Positions 6,412 through 12,420 of a stretch of DNA of 12,420 bases are shown one piece after another. Location: positions 1 through 12,420 of the forward strand of contig JAKAXS010000036.1 of assembly GCA_021816505.1 (NCBI GenBank). Reading direction: 5' to 3'. Both the position numbers and the translations under genes were made by a program. The stretch's first letter is position 1; each line of letters opens with the position of its first letter. The DNA is from Pseudomonadota bacterium. Its GTDB lineage: Bacteria; Pseudomonadota; Alphaproteobacteria; Rhizobiales; Hyphomicrobiaceae. The notes under the pieces were generated by a model that did no database searches, had not been told where the DNA came from, and saw nothing but the letters and a program-made list of their open reading frames with translations.

Positions 6412-7350
6412 CTAAGGAATCCAGCCCTTGTCCAGGTCGAGGGCCTGACGGTCTTTCTGCTTGCCGGAGCGGTCGGTGTGGGTGGCGGTCCAGGCGAGGT
6501 GCGTGCCGCCTTCGATCGAGGATCGCGAGCGCAGGGAAATCCCGATCACGTCGCCGGACTTCGCTTCGAGCGGACGCAGCAACGGGAAATAGAGCTGCTC
6601 CCAGTGCGTCGGCGGGGCGCCGGGCGCGGTGGACAGCGTGACGCCGGGGATGAGGTCGGCGATCCACCAGGTTGCGAAGCCGTGAACGGCTGTCGCCGCG
6701 TCGACCTTCCAGCTCGCTTCGCCCTTGCGATTGGCTTTGCACTGGCGCGTGAGATCAACCGTGTCCCAGGTTTTCGCGTTGGCCATGCCGCCCAGCAGGT
6801 CCGCCGGCTTCAACGTGCGGACATACGCGTTGTTGAGGCTCATCGTGCGCGCGACGGAGAGGTCGAGGCCGAAACCGACGTCGTTCCAGACCGCCAGCTC
6901 CTTTGCGAAGCGGTCGGCGATCACCGGCGCCACGACCTGCGTGATGCGGGAGGGGATGACGGTGCCGCCGGGCTTCAGGTAACGGGCGTGGGCATCGTTC
7001 AGCGTTTCGACGATGTCTTCTTCCAGCGCATAGTTGCCCAGCGTTTCGGAGACGACGATGTCGACTTGGGGCGGCTCCTGCATCTCCGTCGAATGGCAGG
7101 GGATGAGGTGGCAACCTTTGGCGCGATTGGCCTTGAGGTGTGCTGCGGCAACGCCCGCGACCTCCGCTGCCTCGTACAGGAACACCTCACGCGCGCCGAG
7201 CTTGGCGGCCATCATGCCGAGAAGGCCGGTGCCGGCGCCGATGTCGGCGACGACCGACTTGCCCTTGACGATCGTCTTCGCCAGTGCGCGATGGAACGCC
7301 TCGTTGCGGACGCGGTCGGCGATCAAGGTGCGGTGGTATTCGATGCGCAT
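6412..7350 (-). CDS. Bacterial PRMT-like protein arginine methyltransferase homologue, 312 aa
   Basis: The N-terminus YHRTLIADRVRNEAFHRAL matches the SAM-gating helix of eukaryotic type I PRMTs (HEEMLKDEVRT in PRMT1). Motif I is VVADIGAGTGLLGMMAAKLGA (33-53) and a post-I acid is E60. The double-E loop SETLGNYALEED keeps both glutamates, E102 and E111, in the same spacing as PRMT1. The LKPGGTVIPSR segment (125-135) follows, and a THW loop is present at 248-250 (PTHWEQLYFPL) before the beta-barrel-like C-terminal half. Expected reaction: SAM-dependent methylation of arginine in proteins; the substrate is unknown. It starts 13 bases after the TrmH-type gene and is probably the last gene of that operon. 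An unusual methyltransferase acting on another guanidino or amine group is the alternative. Confidence 0.82.
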   Translation of the reverse strand: MRIEYHRTLIADRVRNEAFHRALAKTIVKGKSVVADIGAGTGLLGMMAAKLGAREVFLYEAAEVAGVAAAHLKANRAKGCHLIPCHSTEMQEPPQVDIVVSETLGNYALEEDIVETLNDAHARYLKPGGTVIPSRITQVVAPVIADRFAKELAVWNDVGFGLDLSVARTMSLNNAYVRTLKPADLLGGMANAKTWDTVDLTRQCKANRKGEASWKVDAATAVHGFATWWIADLIPGVTLSTAPGAPPTHWEQLYFPLLRPLEAKSGDVIGISLRSRSSIEGGTHLAWTATHTDRSGKQKDRQALDLDKGWIP

Positions 7351-7363
7351 GGGGTCCGGCCCG

Positions 7364-8191
7364 TCAGAGGGAAAGATGCGGGCTGCGGATCTGAAACAGC
7401 GTCAGCGCCGTGGCGACGGCGAGGTTGAGGCTGTCGAGGCGGCCGGCCATGGGAATCTTGACGAGTTCGGTGCAGTGCGCGGCCAGCGTCTGGCTGAGGC
7501 CCGGTCCTTCGCTGCCCATGACGAGCAGCGTCGGGCCCTTGTAGTGGACTTTGCGATAGTCGGACGTTGCCGACAAATGCGTGCCGACGATATCGCCGGG
7601 CCAGGCCTTGCAGAGTTCGAGGAAGCCGTCGCGATCGAGGCGGACGAGGGGAACGGCGAAGATCGAGCCCATCGTCGCGCGGATTGTTTCACGTGCAAAC
7701 GGATCGCAGCACGTGCCGATGAGGATGATGCCGCCGGCACCCGCGGCGTCGACCGTACGCAGGATCGTGCCGAGGTTGCCGGGGTCGCGGATTTCTTCCA
7801 GCGCGACCCAGGCGGCGGGAGATTTCAATGTCTGCGGCTTTGGCGGCTCGGCCCATTTCTGGCGGAACACGGCGAGCAGGCTTTGCGGATTGTCCTTCGC
7901 CGCCAGTTTTTCGAGGATGGCATCGGAAACTTCGAGCACGTCGACGCCTTGTTGCAGGGCCCACGTGACGAGCGTCTTGGCGACGCCTTCACCCGCCGAA
8001 CCGGCACGAAAGACCAGCGTCTCGGGAACATGACCTTGTTCGCGTGCCGTCATGATCAGCGTCGCGCCCTCGGCGACGAACAGGCCGGTCTCCTTGCGCG
8101 TCTTGCGCATGTCGAGGGCGCGGATGGCCTTGATGCGGTCGTTCTGCAAGCTCGTGATCGGCTTGACGGCGTTGATCGGCGTGGCCGTCAT
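7364..8191 (-). CDS. SpoU/TrmH-family RNA 2'-O-ribose methyltransferase, 275 aa
   Basis: Residues 12-55 form the SpoU substrate-binding domain (ITSLQNDRIKAIRAL, RKETGLFVAEG). The SPOUT domain shows all three motifs: DPGNLGTILRTVDAAG (136-151), MGSEGPGL (225-232) and IPMAGRLDSLNLAVATAL (246-263). These make the trefoil knot that binds SAM in rRNA and tRNA 2'-O-methyltransferases of the RlmB/TsnR/TrmH type. The length and N-terminal domain favour a 23S rRNA enzyme, but the exact nucleotide cannot be read from sequence. The ATG at 8191 overlaps the TGA of the upstream rRNA methyltransferase (ATGA), so translation is coupled. Confidence 0.92.
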   Translation of the reverse strand: MTATPINAVKPITSLQNDRIKAIRALDMRKTRKETGLFVAEGATLIMTAREQGHVPETLVFRAGSAGEGVAKTLVTWALQQGVDVLEVSDAILEKLAAKDNPQSLLAVFRQKWAEPPKPQTLKSPAAWVALEEIRDPGNLGTILRTVDAAGAGGIILIGTCCDPFARETIRATMGSIFAVPLVRLDRDGFLELCKAWPGDIVGTHLSATSDYRKVHYKGPTLLVMGSEGPGLSQTLAAHCTELVKIPMAGRLDSLNLAVATALTLFQIRSPHLSL

Positions 8192-9126
8192 GACGACACC
8201 CAGCGCGTGAAGAGCGAGGTGGGAACGGCATTGCCTGAGGCCGCCCGGATGGCGAGTTCGCCCGACTGGAACGTGCCGCCCTGTGTGACGAGCATCTCAC
8301 GGCACAGCTGATCGAACGCCAGCGACGACGCGCGGATGGCGTAGACGGTGAGAACGAGGCTCGCCTGCGATGGCGCAAGCAGCTTGGCGCAATCGCGCAT
8401 CAGGCCGGGGAGATGCGTGAAAAGATCCCAGACCTCTCCTTCGGGACCGCGGCCGAACTTCGGCGGGTCGACGAGGATGACGTGGTAGGTCTTGCCGCGC
8501 CGGACTTCGCGCGCCACGAACTTGGCGGCGTCATCGAGGATCCAGCGGATCGGCGCGTCGCTGAGCTTCGAGGCAGCCTGGTTCTCGCGGCCCCAGCCGA
8601 TGGCCTTCTTCGACGCATCGACGTGCGTGACTTCGGCACCGGCAGCAGCAGCCAGCAGCGAGGCCGCGCCCGTGTAGGCGAACAGGTTCAGGACGCGCGG
8701 TTTTTCACCCTTCACGAGCGCGAGGCGGTCGTTCATCCAATCCCAATGGGGCTTTTGCTCGGGGAACAAGCCGACGTGCCAAAGGCCCTGCAGGCGGCAA
8801 AGCATGGTGGCCGCACCGACTTTGACAGGCCAACTGTCCGGCACCGGTTTGTCGACGCGCCAACGGCCTTTCTCTTCGTCATCGCCGCTGGCGGAAAAGA
8901 CCGCGTTCGCCTTCTTCCAGGCATCCGGCGTGCGCGGTTGCCACAACGCCTGCGGCTCGGGCCGGTCGAGCGTGACGGTGCCGAAGCGTTCGAGCTTGCG
9001 GCCGCCGCCGCTGTCGAGCAGCGCATAGCCGTCGAAGCCCGGCATTTCGATGAGGTCGAGACGCGCGGATGTCGTCTCGGCGCGGGGCGCAGAGCGAGTT
9101 GGCGTGCCGGCGCCGTCTTTCGTCAT
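8188..9126 (-). CDS. RlmI/RlmK-like class I SAM-dependent rRNA methyltransferase, 312 aa
   Basis: The N-terminal part carries YALLDSGGGRKLERFG (34-49), typical of the COG1092 group. The Rossmann domain has motif I NLFAYTGAAS (147-156), acidic D170 after it, and the catalytic motif IV VDPPKFGRG (219-227). Family members methylate 23S rRNA bases; the absence of a PUA domain and of a cysteine in motif IV argues against an RlmI-type m5C enzyme and leans to an RlmK-like base N-methyltransferase. The start is uncertain: I chose ATG at 9126, while an in-frame GTG at 9228 adds a basic extension with no ribosome site. It overlaps the downstream TrmH-type gene by ATGA. Confidence 0.87.
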   Translation of the reverse strand: MTKDGAGTPTRSAPRAETTSARLDLIEMPGFDGYALLDSGGGRKLERFGTVTLDRPEPQALWQPRTPDAWKKANAVFSASGDDEEKGRWRVDKPVPDSWPVKVGAATMLCRLQGLWHVGLFPEQKPHWDWMNDRLALVKGEKPRVLNLFAYTGAASLLAAAAGAEVTHVDASKKAIGWGRENQAASKLSDAPIRWILDDAAKFVAREVRRGKTYHVILVDPPKFGRGPEGEVWDLFTHLPGLMRDCAKLLAPSQASLVLTVYAIRASSLAFDQLCREMLVTQGGTFQSGELAIRAASGNAVPTSLFTRWVSS

Positions 9127-9150
9127 TGTGATGAACCAGCCGATCGAAAC

Positions 9151-9163
9151 CGCCCGTCGGGCG
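9151..9163 (-). terminator. Weak GC hairpin after the 84-aa gene
   Basis: CGCCC and GGGCG pair across a three-base loop, followed on the minus strand by GTTTCG. The T-run is poor. It may end part of the transcript from the 84-aa gene, or simply be a GC-rich inverted repeat in the leader of the rRNA methyltransferase gene. Confidence 0.25.
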
Positions 9164-9263
9164 AGACGGGGGTAGTCATGCAAAATACGGCGTGCCCGAT
9201 GCAAGCGAATTTCGCTGGCTTCGAACACGCCGTACGCGACGGCATCGCGTTTCGTTAATGAAG

Positions 9264-9518
9264 TTAGCGGACCGAGAGACGCTGACGCGCGGTTTCGATC
9301 TCGTCCAGGAGCTGGGCCTGACGGCCTACGCCATACGTCTGCATGCCTTCGCCGGCGGCTGCCAATTCCTGGAGAACGTTGAGGCGCCAGCGTTCGAGGG
9401 TGGCGAGCTTCTCGCCACGGGTGAGCATGATCTCTCCGACCAGGTCACCGGGCAACGCAAAGAAGCGTTCGGGGTTCGATTTCGCTTCCGACGTTACGAG
9501 ACGTCCGACTTGCGACAT
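9264..9518 (-). CDS. Small conserved hypothetical protein, 84 aa
   Basis: The ATG at 9518 has a strong GGGAGG ribosome site 5 bases before it. The pattern LVGEIMLTRGEKLATLERWRLNVLQELAAAGEGM, then LLDEIETARQRL, matches a small alphaproteobacterial family I recall only as hypothetical: a Leu/Glu-rich helix-turn with a WRxxVLxEL motif. It has no membrane segment or cysteines and is probably a soluble helical bundle. It precedes the methyltransferase genes on the same strand, 137 bases away. Function unknown. Confidence 0.75.
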   Translation of the reverse strand: MSQVGRLVTSEAKSNPERFFALPGDLVGEIMLTRGEKLATLERWRLNVLQELAAAGEGMQTYGVGRQAQLLDEIETARQRLSVR

Positions 9519-9655
9519 TCAATCCTCCCGCTGCGGAGTTGTAGAGAGTAACGCTACTACGGCGCTGCACAGTTCGACTCAGCCGAAAACACAATGCACG
9601 GAAATTTGTTCCGGGGGAATCTGGCTTATCGCGGGAGCTTTTCCCGTTCACCGGC

Positions 9656-10318
9656 TCAATCGGCCACCAGGGGAACGAAGCGGACTTCCAGAATTGGGGT
9701 TCGCCGCAGGGTGCCGTCCGCCGCCTTGTCGATGAGGGTCAGGATCTGGTTGGCTTCGCCGACCGGGATCACGAGCCGGCCGCCGGGAGCGAGCTGCTGG
9801 ATAAGCGCTTCGGGGACGTCGGGTGGCGCGGCCGTGACGAGGATGGCATCGAACGGCGCGTGCTCCTCCCAGCCCTGATAGCCATCTGCGATGCGCATGC
9901 TGACGTTGACGATCCTTTGCTGAGCCAACGCCTGCCGCGCACCATGCGCGAGGTCGCGTATTTTTTCGACGGTGTAGACGTGGCCGGCGAGCGCCGCGAG
10001 AACCGCCGCTTGATAGCCCGAGCCGGTCCCCACTTCGAGCACGCGAGCCGATGGCGAGAGCTGCGCAAGGCTCGACATGATGGCGACGATCAAGGGCTGC
10101 GAGATGGTTTGCGCAAAACCGATGTCGATCGGGGAGTTGGCATAGGCGTCCCCGGCTGCGCTTTCGGGCACGAAAGCCTGCCGGGGGATCGTGGCCATGG
10201 CGTCCAACACGCGCTGGTCGAGCTCGATGTCTTGCCCGCTGCGACGCAAGGCGCGCACCAGCGTCTTGATTTTTCGAACCATGCTCAGGCGTTGGACCGT
10301 CCAATCGTCAGACGTCAT
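9656..10318 (-). CDS. pcm: Protein-L-isoaspartate O-methyltransferase, 220 aa
   Basis: Pcm repairs isomerised Asp/Asn residues by methylating the L-isoaspartyl carboxylate with SAM. Family motifs are complete: VPESAAGDAYANSPIDIGFAQTISQP in pieces (50-75; the TISQP loop at 71-75 binds substrate), motif I VLEVGTGSGYQAAV (93-106), E118 after it, VTAAPP (161-166), PGGRLVIPVG (178-187) and VRFVPL (212-217). The length is close to the 208 residues of E. coli Pcm. ATG at 10318 is chosen because an upstream extension to 10462 crosses the intergenic repeat and is basic and non-family; GAGGG lies about 12 bases before the chosen start. The gene is divergent from bactofilin. Confidence 0.93.
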   Translation of the reverse strand: MTSDDWTVQRLSMVRKIKTLVRALRRSGQDIELDQRVLDAMATIPRQAFVPESAAGDAYANSPIDIGFAQTISQPLIVAIMSSLAQLSPSARVLEVGTGSGYQAAVLAALAGHVYTVEKIRDLAHGARQALAQQRIVNVSMRIADGYQGWEEHAPFDAILVTAAPPDVPEALIQQLAPGGRLVIPVGEANQILTLIDKAADGTLRRTPILEVRFVPLVAD

Positions 10319-10432
10319 CGGATTTAAGGCCCTCGGTCTGCGGCGTTGCTTGCGGACAGTGACGGAGCCTGACATCATCCGTCGATCACGCTGCCGAACA
10401 TCAACCGCGCCACCAGGGTGGAGGTTTCGCGG

Positions 10433-10482
10433 CAAATTCGTGATCCGACACAATTCTACCACGGCGAGGCGTCACGAATTTG
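10433..10482. promoter_or_regulatory. Perfect 11-bp inverted repeat between pcm and bactofilin
   Basis: CAAATTCGTGA (10433-10443) and TCACGAATTTG (10472-10482) are exact reverse complements, 28 bases apart, with centres 39 bases apart, close to four helical turns. The right arm ends 26 bases before the bactofilin ATG. It may be a two-site operator allowing looping, or a leader hairpin in the bactofilin mRNA. I cannot place a convincing -35/-10 pair in the region. Confidence 0.6.
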
Positions 10483-10508
10483 AACGGGTCAGTTGAGGGA
10501 GTTGCGTA

Positions 10509-11108
10509 ATGTTCAATCGGAAGCAGGACCATAGTTCCAAGGACACGGTGCCGTTTCAGTTGCGCCGTGCCGATGCCGGAGATGCCGGCCAAGCACAGCC
10601 GCCGCAGATTCCAGCACAAAGCTATCAGCCTGCCTCGGTGATCGGCAGCGACCTCTCGATCGAAGGCCAGAGCATCACCATTCGCTGTCAGGGCTTGCTG
10701 ACGGTCAACGGCGACATCGCCGCGGACGTTCACTCGAAGCAGTTGGACGTCGGACGCGAAGGCAACATCTCCGGTTCGGTCGCGGCCGAAAACGTCGAGG
10801 TCCACGGCAAAGTGAAGGGCGCCATACACGGCGCACGCGTGGTGCTGCACCCGACCGCTGACGTCGAAGGCGACATCCATACGCAGTTCCTGACCATCCA
10901 AGAGGGCGCCAGCTTCGACGGCCGTTCGCGCAAGGTGCGGGATCTGACTGAGGTTGCACCGCGTCTCGACCGGGGCAACGGCGCGCAGCAGGCTGTCTAC
11001 CAGCAGCCGACGCATCAGGGGCATCAGTCCGCCGCACCGCAGACAGCTCAACAGCAGACCGTGTCGATACCGCAATTCGGGACGGCACCGGGGCGCCCGC
11101 TGAACTGA
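10509..11108 (+). CDS. Bactofilin, 199 aa
   Basis: Residues 43-137 form the bactofilin (DUF583) beta-helix: repeated short Gly-terminated strands such as VIGSDLSIEG, GLLTVNGDIAADV, LDVGREGNISGSV, VEVHGKVKGAIHG and VVLHPTADVEGDI. Bactofilins polymerise without nucleotide into filaments that scaffold envelope, stalk or chromosome-linked proteins. The N-terminus MFNRKQ is short, as usual, and the tail (150-199) is Gln/Pro/His-rich and disordered. GAGGGAG lies about 7 bases before the ATG at 10509. The gene stands alone with its own terminator, and no M23 peptidase neighbour is visible, unlike many bactofilin loci. Confidence 0.93.
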   Translation: MFNRKQDHSSKDTVPFQLRRADAGDAGQAQPPQIPAQSYQPASVIGSDLSIEGQSITIRCQGLLTVNGDIAADVHSKQLDVGREGNISGSVAAENVEVHGKVKGAIHGARVVLHPTADVEGDIHTQFLTIQEGASFDGRSRKVRDLTEVAPRLDRGNGAQQAVYQQPTHQGHQSAAPQTAQQQTVSIPQFGTAPGRPLN

Positions 11109-11133
11109 GGATTTCCAAAGTCGAAGAACGAGC

Positions 11134-11162
11134 AAGGGTCAGACCGCAGTCTGACCCTTTTT
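11134..11162 (+). terminator. Intrinsic terminator after bactofilin
   Basis: AAGGGTCAGAC (11134-11144) and GTCTGACCCTT (11149-11159) form an 11-bp perfect stem with a CGCA loop, followed by a T-run through 11161. It lies 26 bases after the bactofilin stop. The opposing gene ends at 11173, and an A-run precedes the stem on its strand, so it may work both ways. Confidence 0.9.
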
Positions 11163-11172
11163 CAATTGCGGT

Positions 11173-12420
11173 CTAATCGTCCGAACGCAGCAGGCCCGTG
11201 AAGCCGGTCACCGCGATCGACGTCAGAACGAGGCCGATCAGCATTTCGAGCACCATCGCCAGGTAGAGCACGCCGCCCAATGTCAGCGTCAGTTTGTGCT
11301 CGCCGGCCGACGTTGCCTCCGAGCCGGTCAAGCGCGCGACATCGGGAAACGGGATTTCGGCAAAAGGCCGCCACGCGACGTTCGGGCGCCAGTGATCTTC
11401 GTAGCCGAAGGGAATGAACGGCACGAACACGTCGAACGCATAGGCGAGCGCGTTGAATTCCGGATAGCTCGCGGCGAACTTGTCCGGCGTGTAAGCGTCG
11501 CGGTTGGAGACGACGAAGACGGTCTCGTCGCTGCAGCCGCGCTCGCCGCATTGGCTCGCGGCCCAGGTCCAGAGCATGGCGAAGGACAGGATCATCGCCA
11601 CCATCCACACCACGGTGCGCCACGGATTGTAGCCGTAGAGCGCGAACGTATCGAGGATGCGGGCCTGCCAGCGCTGGCCCCGCGTGGTGGAGCGGGCGCG
11701 GGCCTGACGGCGGCGGCGGGCGATGGTGATGGCGCGCGCATCGTCGTGATAGCCCTGGCGGGAAAGACTGTTGGCCAACTGCACCCACGCCTGCGGCTTG
11801 AAATGATCGCGCAGGTCCGTGATGTCTTGCGCCTCGAGCCAGGTGACGCGGCGTTCACCGACATCGTAACGCATCTGCGCACCGGCGCCTGAGACGGCGC
11901 CAGACGGATTGCTGAGGTGATCGTAGGTGAAGCCGTCGAGCACGAGGTGGTCCACCTCGCGGCCGTTGCTCCACCCGCGGAAGCCGGGGTTGGGTGGCCA
12001 CGCGCCCGCGAAGTCGAGGTATGAGCCGACGCGCGCGCGGGAGAGATCCGCGATGCCGCGTGGGCGATCTTGCGCCAGCATCGGCATCTCCAGCGCGCCG
12101 ACTTCCGCGTCGACGAAACTGATGGCGGTATCGTCGTAGCGCGAAATCTCGGCATCGGTCGCTGCGGCCGAGACTTCGTCCGGCGGCTCGGCGGCGAGGA
12201 AGTCGGCAGGGGGCGCGCTGCCCGACGGGGTCTCGTTCACGGGCGCGGCCGGCGTTCCGCGCGCCAGCGTGGCGCTGACAATGCGCGATCCCTGGAGATC
12301 GCAGACACCACTGATCTTGGCCTGATCGAAAACAACGGCACCGGCCGTCTCGAAGCCGTCACCCAGTTCGACGTCACGCCGGAACGTTGCACCGGCGGCC
12401 AGCAGCGCCGCCCCCTTTTC
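11173..12420 (-). CDS. C-terminal part of a large repeat-containing membrane protein, 5' end beyond the window
   Basis: The frame stays open from the stop at 11173 to the right edge (415 residues visible), so the true start is outside. Reading a GTG at 12240 as the start would cut off 60 residues of the same repeat type (AALLAAGATFRRDVELGDGF; FDQAKISGVCDLQGSRI), which look like pentapeptide/beta-helix repeats. The rest shows VDHLVLDGFTYDHL, then RVTWLEAQDITDL, then KPQAWVQLANSLSRQGYHDDAR and IARRRR, the conserved tail of proteins annotated as membrane-associated oxidoreductases, though I see no cofactor site. Two membrane segments follow, near 267-288 and 379-410 of the visible part, with a roughly 90-residue loop holding a Cys pair. 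Anchored scaffold or transport role is a guess. Confidence 0.85.
   Translation of the reverse strand, partial: EKGAALLAAGATFRRDVELGDGFETAGAVVFDQAKISGVCDLQGSRIVSATLARGTPAAPVNETPSGSAPPADFLAAEPPDEVSAAATDAEISRYDDTAISFVDAEVGALEMPMLAQDRPRGIADLSRARVGSYLDFAGAWPPNPGFRGWSNGREVDHLVLDGFTYDHLSNPSGAVSGAGAQMRYDVGERRVTWLEAQDITDLRDHFKPQAWVQLANSLSRQGYHDDARAITIARRRRQARARSTTRGQRWQARILDTFALYGYNPWRTVVWMVAMILSFAMLWTWAASQCGERGCSDETVFVVSNRDAYTPDKFAASYPEFNALAYAFDVFVPFIPFGYEDHWRPNVAWRPFAEIPFPDVARLTGSEATSAGEHKLTLTLGGVLYLAMVLEMLIGLVLTSIAVTGFTGLLRSDD

Noticed and set aside
7034..8311. 425-codon plus-strand open frame
   Set aside because: It lies antisense to the PRMT-like and SpoU genes, whose motifs are unmistakable; its composition is low-complexity Arg/Ala.
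9127..9228. N-terminal extension of the rRNA methyltransferase from a GTG
   Set aside because: Basic sequence unlike the family, no ribosome site, and the conserved region begins after the ATG at 9126.
10401..11135. Minus-strand open frame over bactofilin
   Set aside because: It is the complement of a clear bactofilin coding sequence and crosses its regulatory repeat.
12238..12240. GTG start for the membrane protein at the right edge
   Set aside because: The frame continues open to 12420 with repeat-like residues of the same family.

Overview
The window looks like a high-GC alphaproteobacterial chromosome, probably Hyphomicrobiales. The reasons are the compact, strongly GC-biased coding, the small conserved hypothetical protein at 9264-9518, and the bactofilin and membrane-protein types on the right. 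No species can be named from the sequence. It divides at a tRNA-Glu(CTC) gene (5439-5514, minus strand) into a phage-like accessory region on the left and ordinary chromosome on the right.

Left region (1-5438): every gene reads leftward, away from the 3' end of the tRNA. In transcription order there is an excisionase/AlpA-type helix-turn-helix protein (5026-5235), a DnaB-N plus RepA-like AAA helicase (3315-4883), a small zinc-ribbon protein (2943-3302), a small helical protein (2656-2946), and two large phage-type proteins that look like internal virion or DNA-ejection proteins (1482-2645, and 1-1485, which runs off the edge). Several of these genes overlap by ATGA or are separated by only about 10 bases, so they probably form one operon. 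No integrase, terminase, portal or capsid gene lies in the window. The best hidden signal is here: a dense array of TGTCCC hexamers around a strong hairpin (3131-3373). It covers the end of the helicase gene and the first half of the zinc-ribbon ORF, and it looks like an iteron-type replication origin embedded in coding sequence.

Junction (5439-5715): tRNA-Glu with an encoded CCA and a good sigma70-like promoter. On the chromosomal side the first gene is a stand-alone SLATT-like membrane protein (5715-6404), a family linked to predicted pore-forming defence effectors.

Right region (6412-10318): a minus-strand block rich in SAM-dependent methyltransferases. These are Pcm (isoaspartyl repair), a small conserved protein, an RlmI/K-like rRNA methyltransferase, a SpoU/TrmH-type rRNA 2'-O-methyltransferase, and a bacterial homologue of protein arginine methyltransferases that keeps both double-E glutamates and a THW loop. 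The last three are closely packed and probably co-transcribed.

Far right (10319-12420): a divergent intergenic region with a perfect 11-bp inverted repeat, a bactofilin gene with a clear intrinsic terminator, and the C-terminal part of a large repeat-containing membrane protein that runs past the right edge. The bactofilin points to a local role in cell-envelope or cytoskeletal scaffolding.
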